Both the position numbers and the translations under genes were made by a program. Below are positions 48,734 to 60,420 of a DNA stretch of 64,000 nt, piece by piece. The stretch's first letter is position 1. Every line of letters begins with the position of its first letter. The stretch is from Synaphobranchus kaupii. Lineage: Eukaryota; Chordata; Actinopteri; Anguilliformes; Synaphobranchidae. The stretch spans positions 105,012,948-105,076,947 of the forward strand of contig CM056380.1 of the NCBI GenBank assembly GCA_029718625.1. The letters run 5' to 3'. A model generated the notes under the pieces. The model had not been told where the DNA came from. It ran no database searches and saw only the letters and a program-made list of their open reading frames with translations.

Positions 48734-50315
48734 GGCCTTCCATATGTTTTAGAGTCTACAGAAAATGTATCAATATAAATGTCATCTTAAGTAACTAATT
48801 TTTTGCATTTATAAAAGGCATCATCTGATTCCCAAGTCTTACATAACTATACTATTATATTGTATTTTCTCCTAGCACCTGTGCTACAAATACCATGTGC
48901 GCAAACAATACCTTTTTACTATAAAAAAAGATTGATCAAAAATTTATTTTGAAATCATTTCCATCTTAAATGATAATGAAAGTCCTGTTTCATTGTCATA
49001 TAGAAAATATAGAATACAAATATTTTGGTACATTTTGAATAAATCTGCATTTAATTGCATTTCATTCTGTATAATAATATGCATACTTGCTAAAATGTCT
49101 ATATTTAAAATGTACTTAGTAATATTATTAAATCAATATGTTTAAGTAAATATATAAATATAAGGTGGAAGTCACATTACACTTGGATGGAACTTTAGCA
49201 TTACTGCCCAATGTTAAACGTGGTAATTACTGTAGTCTACTGTAATGTATTACCTGCTATTTAAAAATGAAAGAGCTCCACTTTACAGAATATGGACTAT
49301 TATTGTACCAGATCTCATTATGTGGTTATTAGTTTAATTCGTTTATTAATAGTTTATAGCTGACACATTACATATTTATAAATGAGCAATTGCAGCTACC
49401 TCACCAAAGATTAAAACCTGCAATTTCTTTATGTCAGTATGTACTGTACATACGTATGTACTATAATTGGCCATGGTGTTACCCCTGGAGGGTGGGGTTC
49501 ATTCAGTAGGGTAACAATCTCAACTCCCAGATTCTTTAGAGCAGGGATCTCAAACTCCAGTGCAAAAATGCAATGGTGACTGCAGGCTTTTGCAGTTTAT
49601 TTTCAATCAGCGGCCAGTTTAGGGCTTGGGAACAAAATGCGTGGACTCTAGATTTTTCTTTTTTACTTTACTTAAACTTAAAAATATACTCAACTTAAAC
49701 CAGGAGAAACCAGGAGATCCTGAGATCCCTGTTTTATTGATCTGATTGATTCTTGAGCAGACATACTTCACACCAACCCTGTAAGGTTCATAATATCATA
49801 GGTTATGAGCCTGACAAGGAAGGCAAGAAGGACAACAGCTGGCCTTATGCCTCACTAGCTCCTCCCCTGGTCAATCAGGTGCCTGTGGCCCGTCTGTGCC
49901 AGCTATACAGTGTCTACTGCACAGTCCTGTACCACAGTCTTGTAGCTATCATGTGGCGCTCCCAGACGGACAGAGGACATTGCAGCAGGGCAAGCCTAAA
50001 GCTGTGATCGGGCAGTCTAAATTGGTATGAAAAACAGCAAACATGGTGGCCTGGGTTAAGGCTTGAATAGCAAGCCATACCCAGTGTACGGGGTGATACT
50101 TTGCCAATCGCTATCACACCATGTCACTAAATAGATCTGCCATTAACAAACATAGCATGCGTTTTCACATTCAATAACAGGACTGCATTTTGAAGATGGT
50201 ACTGGGCCTGCAACTCCAAAAGTGGTTTGCTTCTTGGGTAGGGCACATCTGTTGTACTAAGCAAGGTACTTAACCAGTATCTGTGAAGGAAGGGAAGGGG
50301 TCGGAGCATCAACCG
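48734..50315. other. No recognisable feature
   Basis: AT-rich sequence. The short segment at 49540-49600 (GGGATCTCAAACTCC) resembles a hAT-type MITE end. Confidence 0.45.
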
Positions 50316-50925
50316 TGACAGAACGGGGATCTAAAAGCTACCCACACAGGTGGAGTAACCACTAAATAGTTAGGAAGGGGAAACAGGAAACACGAACAGA
50401 AAAAGCTAAAGTACTCCTACGGGAGAAAACACCCGGCATACAGGCCAACAGAAAACTACCCAGAAAAGAGGGTGAAAAAACTCTAGAACACGAGTGAAAA
50501 ATAAACAACCAGAGAAAAGAAAACCTCCAGCTCAATATACCATAAATTAGCTACAATACTAGGGAAAGAAAGGGGTAACTAAGGTTTCAGCCTCCAAGAG
50601 GACTGGGAGAAAACCAAGGAGAGAAACTCTCTGAGACAAAAGGATAAAGAAAACCCTAAAGAGTAATCCTATAAGCTCAGTAAGAGGAAAGTCCAACATA
50701 TTGTTTCAAAAAAGTTCCTATACCGAAATTACCGGCTAGAGCATAACCAAAGTTTACACAGAAGCACGGATCAGAGAAAGCGCCCTGCTTAAATAATGGC
50801 ACGCGCCTGAAACCAATCAAGACTAATTGGTCTCTAGAGGAAAAGAAAAATGACATGAGTGCCCTCTAGCGGCCAAAAGTCGCCACAACCGCCAGAAAAG
50901 TACAAGCAGACTGAAAACCATGACA
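50316..50925 (-). mobile_element. LTR-like element without clear target duplication
   Basis: On the minus strand it starts TGTCATGG and ends CTGTCA. It has a TATA-like TTATTTAAGCAGGGCG (about 50799-50784) and a pyrimidine-rich 3' half, like the better-supported LTRs here. No matching 5-bp flank was found, so the borders are tentative. Confidence 0.5.
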
Positions 50926-52390
50926 GTATCCAGCCATATAAATGGTTTGTGTGAAAAAAGAATGCAATCTGAAAGTCACTCAATGGGTTTTTCCAGTGAT
51001 GATCATATTTTAATTGTAAATATCTGGCTAGAAAATTTGTGATTTATAGTAGGGGTTGTTTTTGGATATCTTCTCAGAAGATTTTGCACACAACTATTCC
51101 AACTATACACAAGTAAGGACTATCGTAAAGCACAGCCATATGAAATTAAAATTGTATGAAAATTCTAGTATCCACACTTACTTGAATATATGGGAAATAA
51201 ACAATATTTTTACCACAAAATCAAACTGGGTCTAATCTACGGGTTTGTTTGTGGAAAAAATCTATAGTTTCTGGATCTCTTCAAATATGACGTAGGCCTA
51301 CATGCCTACGCACAAAATTGCAATGATTGCATTCCATCACAACCCGATTGCGTCTGCCTTTTCTGCTCTCTGCCACGCGTCTGCGTGGATTTGATCGCCC
51401 ACTCCGGCAATTCAAGATGAAAACGAGAGACTACAAAACGGCATGCCAAGTGCAATCTGCTGCAATCAGATCTGAGGGAGAAATGCACAGATGAAAAGAG
51501 GGAAAATAAACACGACAGGGAGAAAATGTAAAAGTACATATCAGGAGGTAACGGCTTTAGTATTCAGCATGAGGAACTTTCTGAAGTTTGCGTTGCTAGA
51601 GAGAGGAGCATAATTAATAAGATTTGCCAGGCTGTCGCACATCCTCAGAAAACCTTCTATCTGCAGTTTAAGGAGGAGATGTGGTATTGATCCACGTAGT
51701 GACCCCAACTGCGCTGCGAAAACTTGTGCGCATGGAGCATAGACTGCAACATTTTGCCAAGTGGGTCCAAAGTAAAAGAATAAGGGGAAAAAAACCGTGA
51801 TAAAGCACATTCAACCTAATACCTCTGCCAGTATTTATGAGTCCTCGTGATCTCTCCTAACAGGTTTAGAGTTTCCAGGAGATGAGGAAAGACAGAATTT
51901 GGCCCAGCATGCTTTTAAATTTAAAACTCCCACACTTTTTATTCTCATTTTGAAAGCTCAGTTGTATCTTTGGGGCCGTCTGGTCACTGAAATTACTTTT
52001 ATTAGTGGCCAGCCACAATGGGCACTGGCTCAATCAGGATTCAAGACAGCTGGGTGTCTGTAAATAGTGCGGTTCATTGTCTAAGCAGGAAGAGCCACTC
52101 TGCAGCCATGAGCTGTTTTCTAAAAGAAGGAATATTCAGGACTTCTAGAACTGCAATGTCTTTGGAATGGTGTGAAATTAATTGTTTGTTACCAAAATGT
52201 ACATAGTACTTTGGATTGGGGCTAAAATAAACCTATCAGTATTTTGAGATAAGCAGTTGAATTAAAGTAAACATAAATAATAAAGTATGAGAGATCAAGA
52301 TATTTCAGAGTTTAGTCGCAACTTTTGCTTCTCCGACATACCTGAGTGGCAGTTTCTACCTGCCAATCCCTGATTGCAGCCCTAGTAGTC
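50926..52390. other. No recognisable gene
   Basis: Minus-strand open frames at 51306-51539 and 51541-51810 contain no known motif and no supporting splice sites. The rest is AT-rich. Confidence 0.45.
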
Positions 52391-53200
52391 CTGGGGCTCT
52401 ATCTTGACGATCTTAGTGCATGGTCTAACGCATGGCGCAAATGCATTTAGGGCGTGTCCAACTCCACTTTGGCTAGTTAGATGGCATATTATTTGAGCGC
52501 AAAGGCTCAAATGGGCTGAACTTAGTCTCATTAATTATGCAGGAGGTGTTTCTTGGGCATAAAATACAATAGACCAATCAGAGTGTCATCTCCCATTCCC
52601 CTGCGTTTGCACCTTGGCAAATTGCTAATATGATGGTGGATAGTAAGACTGTGAAAAGAGCAATTTACAGCTGGTGAAACAGACCTGCTTGTGCATGAAG
52701 TTAAAGCGTGCATGCAGAGAATATATGGCATTGAAATTCATCAGAATTAATTGTGTAATGTGCTGCAAATTTGTTTTAGTTTCTAATTGCTAAATTCTAA
52801 TTGCTGAAAGTATGGAAACCTGGTCACTGTAAATAAAAAAAAGAAGGATGAAGAATAGAGTTAAATTCAGTAAAAATAATGAAATTTAAATTAATCATTT
52901 TTTGAACCATATCAAAAAAACCTTATGCACAGCAAATCCCCGGGACCATAGCCTCTGCTATTTGAAAAACAATAAATGCAATATTCTTATTACTTTTTTC
53001 AGTCAAAACCATTCCATTTACTTACAGGCTGTTGATGGAGAGCTGTATTGTGTAATGTTCCACCGGTTTATGATCAAAACATCTGAAGCGCATTTGTGCG
53101 TGTTCTCGTGAGTTTTCCATTGAATGACAATTCACGCATTAGGTGTGAATGACAGTTCGCGCATTAGGCTTGATATAGGTGTTAATGGCCATTGTGACCT
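52391..53200 (-). mobile_element. GGGCCC-ended element, partial inverted copy B
   Basis: The left edge GGGGCTCTATCTTGACGATC is the inverse of the right end of copy A (31856 leftwards). Similarity continues to TTAGGCTTGATATAGGTG at 53170-53190, which matches A at about 30248-30265. The outer half is missing. It also contains an ATTCACGCATTAGG segment shared with copy C but absent from A. Confidence 0.7.
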
Positions 53201-53512
53201 AAAAGAAGTGTCTTTAAATATGAACCAGCTTTAAGAGAGACACTGTAGCACTGCTCACACTAGTGCGATTGGTAATGTTTTGCAGGACAGCAGTGTTGGT
53301 CCCACCTGCTGCCTCCCCCTTTAAAAACCTCTTTACCACCATCTTTTTTGTTGTTTTTTTCCACCAGCTCGGTTTCAGTTGGGCTACTTTCAGACAGTGC
53401 ATCTGTGACTAGAGAGGATCTGTGATGGAGACTATGACCTGGATTCAATCAACATTGGTCTTTAAATGGCTAACTATTTGTGTCCACAATTAATACACTT
53501 CATGTCGATTGA

Positions 53513-54033
53513 TGTTACGACCCGAAACCCACCCGCGTTACAATAACCGAGTGGCTACAAAGGGTCTAACAAAAATGTGTGCCAACTCAAACAAGCCTTC
53601 TTAAAAATACATAGTTTTGCTTAATTTGCAGGAAATCAGCAGCAATAATGGTAGGTAAAACTAGAGGAAGCTCAAACTAACTTACCTAATCTTTAGTAGA
53701 AAAAGCTATTTAAGTCTGAACCGGAAAACAAAATACCAAAGGGCAAATAAAAGTCTTCCGCAGCCTTACTAAACTTCACTAATTTCTTCCTGTATATCAA
53801 AAGGCAACATTATATTAAAAAAAGAGAGCTTCCTCCCAAATGTACATAGAAAGCAGAGCCCCAAAGAAAAAGATGAATGACCTCCCAATAAGAGAAATGC
53901 CACAAGTATATATGCTCCCCTGGTAATCAGGCACAGGTGTCTTCAATTGCTAATCACTACCCAGGTGAGCCGAATGAAACGAGTTGCAGACAATTAAAGG
54001 GCCACACTCGCAAAGCAGCATAGGAACGTAACA
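53513..54033 (-). mobile_element. Solo LTR with 5-bp target duplication (one mismatch)
   Basis: The ends are TGTTACG and CGTAACA (TG..CA), flanked by ATTGA (53508-53512) and ATGGA (54034-54038). The minus strand has CACCTGTGCCTGATTACC followed by GCATATATACTTG, the same E-box/TATA layout as in the LTR at 34535. It is 521 bp with no internal genes. Confidence 0.72.
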
Positions 54034-54393
54034 ATGGAATATAGGCCTTTTTCATAGGAATGAAGAAGCGCCACAAGCACCAGTGATTTGTTTAGAAATT
54101 AATTCCTCGCCTTCTGCAGTTTAAATTATTGTTTTTTTTTGTCCCTTCAGTCATAGTGCATTGTGTTCAACATTAACATTAATGTATCATCATGCGTTCA
54201 TGAAAATGACAAAACTGTGACTTTCTCAATGTAGGACATGATTAAAAAAGAACATAAAATATAATCACACGCATTCTTTTATTCTGATCGGCTAATTTAG
54301 CATAAAGCATATACTGAAATGAATGATAAGATCACATTTGTACAGGGAAACACATTGTGGTTAAACTATACACAGTATTCAGTCTTATTTTAG

Positions 54394-54990
54394 GCTATAT
54401 CAAAAATGCATAATAATAAAAGGTTCCATAGGTCCACATACCTTTCTCTCAGCGAAGGGAAACGATGCCACATTACATTGCGGGACAATGGCTGTCCATT
54501 AAAAAGGAGCTGATAACACCTATATCAGGCCTAATGCGCGAATTGTCATTTACACCTAATGCGTGAATTGTCATTCAATGGGAAACTCGCGCACTGCAAT
54601 AGACAGACTTTTGAGTTCTGAAAATGCGCTTCAGACGTCATTAGAATACAGCTCTGTTTATGTAGGAATACAGCCTGTCAGTAAATAGAATGGTTTGTGA
54701 CTGAAAAAAGTTCAAAACCTTGTCCAGTGAATATTGCTTTAATTGTTTTTCAAATAGCCTAGGCTACAGCGGATTCGCTGTGCATAAGGTTTTTTCGATA
54801 GCCTATGGTTAAAAAATGGAGATAAATGTCCTCATGTTAACTTGAATTGTAACCTTAGCTATTCTTCGTCCTTTATATTTTTTTAATTACAGTGACAAGG
54901 TGTCCATACCCTCAGCTTTCACCTTTTATTCCATAACGGAACAAATGATTTTAAAGAGAACTAAGCGGCTAGTTAGAAACAAAATTTGCT
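54394..54990 (+). mobile_element. GGGCCC-ended element, partial copy C
   Basis: It matches copy A at 30079-30630 (GGCTATATCAAAAATGCAT, GGAGCTGATAACACC, GCCTAGGCTACAGCGGATT). Relative to A it lacks about 45 bp near 54480 and has about 112 bp extra at 54537-54648. Both terminal parts are absent. It stops exactly where the inverted-repeat arm at 54991 begins. Confidence 0.75.
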
Positions 54991-55290
54991 GACTTGATGC
55001 CATTTTGCCCTTGATGACTTACAGCCATTTTACCAACCATGTGTTCGATACTGTTCCAGCATAATTTACAGCTAAATCTAGTCCCACCCTCCAATTCCCA
55101 TAGAGATCCATTCAAATGCAGAGACGTTATAGTATCACTTGTAAGAGTGCCAGAAAATAAGATATCAAGAGTCTTTTGAACTTGTTGGGTCACAGACATC
55201 AGGAAGTCATGGCATGCAAAGGATATGTGACCAAATATTAAAAATGATTACTTTATTCTCTATATAAATGCAGGGGTGCCAATAATTTAA
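54991..55290 (-). repeat. Inverted-repeat arm, unoccupied copy
   Basis: Read on the minus strand it matches 56466-56689 plus 58659-58690: AATATTTGGT, CATGCCATGACTTCCT, TCAAAAGACTCTTG, GAATGGATCTCTATGGGAAT and ATGGTTGG. A frame of 76 codons (MSVTQQVQKTLDILFSG) is open here and its counterpart is open in the other arm. The family is not recognised. Confidence 0.8.
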
Positions 55291-56465
55291 TTCATTGTTT
55301 TGGTCGCGAAAAGTATGGATCGATATCCTTGGGCCATCACTAAAAAACTACTTTGTGCACCCCTGCTCTGAAGGACAGAACTTGCTTGGTTATACAAATA
55401 TTTTTAAAATGAGGTTAAAACCCAGCTATTGTCAGACATATTTCTCACCTCATTTTCATTCGTAGAAAGATTGCAGTCTCATATTGATGAAATGAGATAA
55501 CTAAAAATTTAAAAAATTTAAAAGTTGTAAGCTTGTCTCTATGGTGCCATCTCATCTGCCATCAGGCAATGGGATATCCAAGTCTGTTCTCGTCAATGTC
55601 GCCAGAAGCCTGAATTAATTCCCCTCCCCGAAACAATTCTGAAAACTCCCCATCTTCAATTTACTCCCATACAATTCGTCCCCCATTCCTCCTTTTAAAA
55701 TCCACCATTGACTCCTTTTAAATGACACCATTTCAAAAAAAAAAACCTACATTTAGGGGTAAATCCCCCAGTCTGGCAACTCTGTGTTAGGCGAGGGTAC
55801 ATCCGATACACCCTCGCGTTCTTAATGGAACAGAACTTGGCCGTTAAATATTACGTCACACAAGTTCAGACAAGTACAGAAATTGATAAACACCCAATAT
55901 GAGAAACACCCGAGCTTTCTATTTCAAGCCTGATGAATTAGAAGTGTGATGGGGGTGCTACAGCTAAGTGTTTTGTCACTAAAGCGCAACACATTGTTCG
56001 GGTCTGCCATAAGCCTTTCCACAATTAAATGCAATTTCCCTTGTTCTCCAAAAGTAATAAAATCTGATCTGATTCAACTGAATGTCTTACATGTCTGTTT
56101 GTGTTCTGTGGGTTTGCCTCTCTGTCTTTGTCTTTTTGTTGCTGGCAACTACAACTGAAGTTCCCTCACAGGAAAATAAAAGTTATTCTATTCTATATAA
56201 AAGAGAAGCCATCAACGTTATGGAGTTAGCCAGCTAGCTACTGGTATAGCCTATTTTTAATTCCAATGGCTAACAACAATGGTGGAACCCATTCAATGTA
56301 GGGTTTTAGTCGCTTCACGTGTAACGTTAGTTATACTGTAGACTGTCTTTAATTCGAGGGTATTTTCATCCATATCGGATGAACCGTTTAGAAACTATAG
56401 AACCTTTAGTACATAGTCCCCCCATTTTCTGGTATCAAAAAATATTGGACAGTTTAACATAATGT
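55291..56465. other. Spacer between inverted-repeat arms
   Basis: AT-rich sequence with no exon. At 56150-56205 (ACTGAAGTTCCCTCACAGG then TTATTCTATTCTAT) lies a copy of a small repeat seen inverted at 61080-61160. Confidence 0.45.
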
Positions 56466-57168
56466 AGAATAAAGTTTTTTTTAAATATTTGGTTGCGTAT
56501 CCTTTGCATGCCATGACTTCCTCATGTCTGTGACCCAACAATATCAAAAGACTCTTGGTATGTTATTTTCTGGTACTCCTACAAGCGATAATATAACCTC
56601 TCTGCATTTGAATGGATCTCTATGGGAATTGGGGGGTGGGACTAGATTTAGCTGTAAATTACACTGGAACAGTATGGAACACATGGTTGTGTCACATCCC
56701 GTGTCTCCACGTCTCACGTCTGTTTCTGGTTTTTCCGTTTATATGTATTTTCAGTATTGGTAGTCCGTTCTGTGTTTTCCCTTTCTCCCCATTTCGTGTC
56801 TCCGCTTCCCCGTACCTGAATTGTGTTTCCTCATGTGTTTCGTCTCACCTGTTCCTCGTTGTCTCTTCATTAGTCTGGCATATAGTCTCCCCTGTTTCTT
56901 TGTTTTGGACCAGATCGTCTTGTGCCCTGCATTCGTGCTTGTCTCAGTCTTTCCAGCATTTGATTCCTGCCTGCTCCCTGCCTGTTCCGAGTTCCTGTTT
57001 CCAGTCCTGTGTCTACCCGTCCAGTTCCTGTTCTCCTGCCTGTCCTGCCTGTTCCTGTCCAGCCCTGCTCCAGTCCTCTTGCCCACCTGCCCTTCCCCGT
57101 CCTAGCCCTGCTCCAGCCCTTCGCCCTCCTGTTCTCCAGCTCTGACGGATCTCCTGGTTCTGACCCTG

Positions 57169-58227
57169 ATCTCCACACTCGCTGAGATGGGCATTTCTGG
57201 AACTGCCCTCTCTTGGTTTGTATCGTATCTCACTGATAGATCCTACCAAGTCTCCTGGAAGGGTTCCGTCTCTGCTCCCCATCCCCTGTCTACAGGAGTC
57301 CCGCAGGGATCTGTACTGGGCCCTCTGCTGTTCTCTATGTATACTAAGTCTCTTGGCTCAGTAATTCATTCACATGGCTTCTTATACCATAGCTATGCTG
57401 ATGATACTCAACTCTTCCTCTCTTTCCCTCCCTCTACCCCACAGGTTAAGGAGAGGATATCTGCTTGTCTGACTGACATCTCTGAGTGGATGGCTACCCA
57501 TCACCTGAAGCTCAACCTTGACAAGACAGAGCTCCTCTTCATGCCGTACAAGACCTCCCGACTACATGACCTCTCCATCACCGTTGACGGGACCGTGGTG
57601 GCTGCCTCCCGCTCTACAAGGAACCTGGGGGTGGTCCTGGACCTCAAAGAGCACATTAGGGCGAAGGCTCGGTCCTGCAGGTTCCTCCTGTACAACATCA
57701 GGAGGATTCGACCGGACCTGACCACCTACTCCACCCAGCTTCTTGTCCAGACCATAGTCACCTCACGCCTGGACTACTGCAACTCCCTGCTCGCAAGCCT
57801 ACCGGCCTGCACCATTCTGCCTCTTCAACTGATCCAGAATGCAGCTGCCCGGCTTGTGTTCAACCTCCCGAAATTTTCCCATGTAACCCCGCTGCTGAGG
57901 TCACTCCACTGGCTGCCAGTTGCAGCCAGGATCAGGTTCAAAGTTCTGACCCTGGCCTACACTGCAGCCAATAGGACAGGCCCCGCCTACCTGCAGGACT
58001 TAATCCAGAACTATGTTCCTGCTCGACCACTTCGCTCTTCTACAGCAGGGCAACTGGCACTTCCCCCCCTCCGTGTCAAAGGCTCTCGCTCGTCCAGACT
58101 GCGGAGTTTTCCCACCTTAGCTCCTCAGTGGTGGAATGAACTTCCCATTCCCCTACGTTCTACTCCAACCCTGCCTGCATTCCGTTGAGGCCTGAAGACA
58201 CACCTCTTCAGACTCCACCTTGACTGA
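57169..58227 (+). pseudogene. L2 reverse transcriptase, C-terminal part
   Basis: The open frame begins inside the reverse transcriptase domain (MGISGTALSWFVSYLTDRS), with TGVPQGSVLGPLLFSMY and the catalytic SYADDTQLFLSF box. It runs through the thumb and C-terminal motifs (SRLDYCNSLLASLP, AAARLVFNLPK, WNELPIPLRSTPTLP). A TGA at 58186-58188 precedes GLKTHLFRLHLD, so the frame has one premature stop near its end. More than 330 codons are otherwise open, so the copy is fairly young. The endonuclease and N-terminal part are missing. Confidence 0.9.
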
Positions 58228-58513
58228 TATCCTAACCTAGGAATATCAGCTCCCTGTGTTTACTAGTTCCCTGTGTTTTCCTGTCTGTTTATTATAGTTT
58301 ATAATAGTATTTAGAATAGAAGTGTAGTATTGCTGATTTACCCACAGCTTACTGTGAACTACAGTCAACGGTCATTACTAGGGATAGCTGCTACATTATG
58401 GGAAGGATGTGCTTTGTCTTGTCTGTTCTGTAGTGATCTTGATGATGTCTCTGTATGCACTTACTGTACGTCGCTTTGGATAAAAGCGTCTGCTAAATGA
58501 ATGTAATGTAATG
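57169..58513 (+). mobile_element. 5'-truncated L2 LINE
   Basis: The insert lies between ACCCTG and ACCCCTG, a near-match that may be its target duplication. It carries the end of a reverse transcriptase gene and a 3' tail with GTCGCTTTGGATAAAAGCG and TCTGCTAAATG, then ATGTA repeats, the typical L2 3' end in fish. Confidence 0.9.
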
Positions 58514-58795
58514 ACCCCTGCCTGTCCTGGACTTCGTTTCTGCCTTGCCTTCACTGCACTGTTTGCTGGACTCTGACCCTGTTTCTGTTGAGCTTGAATA
58601 AAGCCTTATTCCCATTACCTTTGGTGTCTGCGAGTGGTTCCGATTGGTTCTCATAACAGGTTGGCTAAATGGCTCTAAGTCATCAAACAAGCCTTAAACT
58701 ATCACTCTACTATAAAATATGCAGTAGTTTTGGATGAATAACTTGAAGGGTTTCTTCTCCTGACTTATTTTGTCCATAGAGTTATATAGGAAAAT

Positions 58796-60420
58796 GTGTC
58801 AGGAGAAACAACCAAAGCCACCCCTACGTGGAGTAAATACGAGAGAGCCTGTCCCCTCTGCAGCGGAGAGTAGCTTATCTTACTAGCCTTAAAGAGGACC
58901 TGAAACACGAGGGGAAATATGCCTTTCACAGTGCTGCAGAAATGAGCTCCACATACACACACACATGCACATACACACAGAAACACATATACACACTCAC
59001 ACATGCAGACACACATACACACACAAGATAGACCACAGCAGCTCACACGTGTTGTCATATGTGAGTTTCCACCGTGATGCTCTGTTTTGAAATTGGTTCA
59101 ATGAAACCATTGCTTTTTCATTTCTCAGTCATGCCAAGGGTGGCTGTGTTATTCCAAAAGACACTTCTCCCACTGCTTGGCCAGAGAAAATATGTGTGAT
59201 GTACATGAGAATATGTGGCCTGATCAAGAGCAGAGAGCAGAATAATTTATTTTTGGTTTTACTTTTACATTTTTTGTTTACTCCCAGTAGAGTAGGTTTT
59301 CATTTTCACCTGTTTTTTCTTAGTTTTTCTCAATTGTTTAGACACTAAAATTGGTATTATGACCCTATAAATAAAACATTAAGTTTATGTGGCAACAGAT
59401 AGACAATCTTTTCAAAATAAGCAGTATTTTGCTTGTTTTAACACAAATTTCAGTCTCTTTAACACTTTTTGAATATATTTCACACAATTCTCCTGTTTTA
59501 GGCAATTTTCAAAAAGTATATCTCTTGTTTTCATGTGAAAAACACTGCCATTAAAAACCAATATCAATTACAGTAACACACACATTCTTCACAGGTAAAA
59601 CACTAGTTGATTTAATTATTCAATCAGCAATCAGAGCTTTAGCACAAATTAAAGGGCAAAATGTGAGCTCTCCTGTATGTGGAGAACAATGGCTGACGAA
59701 CATTTAGAAATGTGAATAGGTAGACCTGCTCTATTGTTATTTACTGTAACATATAAATACTCAGTGATTCCTGTACCTCAGAGTACCTAATTTATACTAC
59801 TACAGGGGATCACAGTACAGGCAGCATAGAGTGCACAAGCTAAGCTGGCAGTATCCCTCATGTATGTACCGAAGCCACCCCTACATGGAGAAAATACGGA
59901 AGAGGCTGTCCCCTCTGCAGCTCAGAGTAGCTAAGCACGATCTTACCAGCCTTACTGTAAAGAGGACCTGAAACACAAGGAAAATATGCCTTTCCCAGTG
60001 CTGCAGAAATGAGCTCCACACACATTCACACAGACACACACACATAAAACATGAAAACAACACACTCACATGTGCACACACTTACACACACACACATGAT
60101 AGACCACAGCAGCTCACATGTGTTTTCATATGGGACAATGTGAGTTTCCACCGTGATGCTCTGTTTCGAAGTTGGTTCAATGAAACCATTGCCTTTTAAT
60201 TGCTCAGTCATGCCAAGGGTGGCTGTGTCATTCCAAAAGACACTTCTCCCACTGCTTGGCCAGAGAAAATATAATGTGTGATGTCCCTGAGAATATTTGG
60301 CCTGATCAAGAGCAGAGACCAGACTCATTTATTTTAGGTTTTACTTCATTTTTTGTTTACTCCCAGCACAGTAGTTTTTTAATTTTTTTCATTTTCTCCT
60401 GTTTGTTTTTATTTTACTCT
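58796..60420 (+). repeat. Direct duplication, copies about 1.08 kb apart
   Basis: 58820-59335 and 59873-60420 share AAGCCACCCCTAC, GAGGACCTGAAACAC, GTGCTGCAGAAATGAGCTCC, ACCGTGATGCTCTGTTT, ATGCCAAGGGTGGCTGTGT and CTTCTCCCACTGCTTGG. CA-rich tracts lie at the same place in both (58955-59025 and 60015-60095). The copies differ by scattered substitutions and small indels. Confidence 0.85.

Larger units (their letters stand above)
56690..58658 (+). mobile_element. Solo LTR with GGTTG target duplication, split by an L2 fragment
   Basis: It starts TGTCACATCCC and ends CTCATAACA, flanked by GGTTG at 56685-56689 and 58659-58663. Without the L2 insert it is about 620 bp. It has CACCTGTTCC followed by GGCATATAGTC as promoter-like elements near 56845-56885 and a poly(A) signal GAATAAAGCC near 58597, so its orientation is plus. 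There is no internal coding region. Confidence 0.88.
56466..58690 (+). repeat. Inverted-repeat arm, occupied copy
   Basis: 56466-56689 and 58659-58690 together match the arm at 54991-55290. The solo LTR at 56690-58658 interrupts it within GAACACATGGTTG, a sequence that is continuous (ATGGTTGGTAAAATGG) in the other arm. Confidence 0.82.

Noticed and set aside
51306..51810. Two adjacent minus-strand frames as exons of a gene
   Set aside because: They show no recognisable motif and no convincing acceptor/donor pair, and they differ in frame.
56612..57145. 177-codon Cys/Pro/Ser-rich open frame
   Set aside because: It lies within the pyrimidine-rich solo LTR and starts upstream of its border. 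It has no domain and is explained by base composition.
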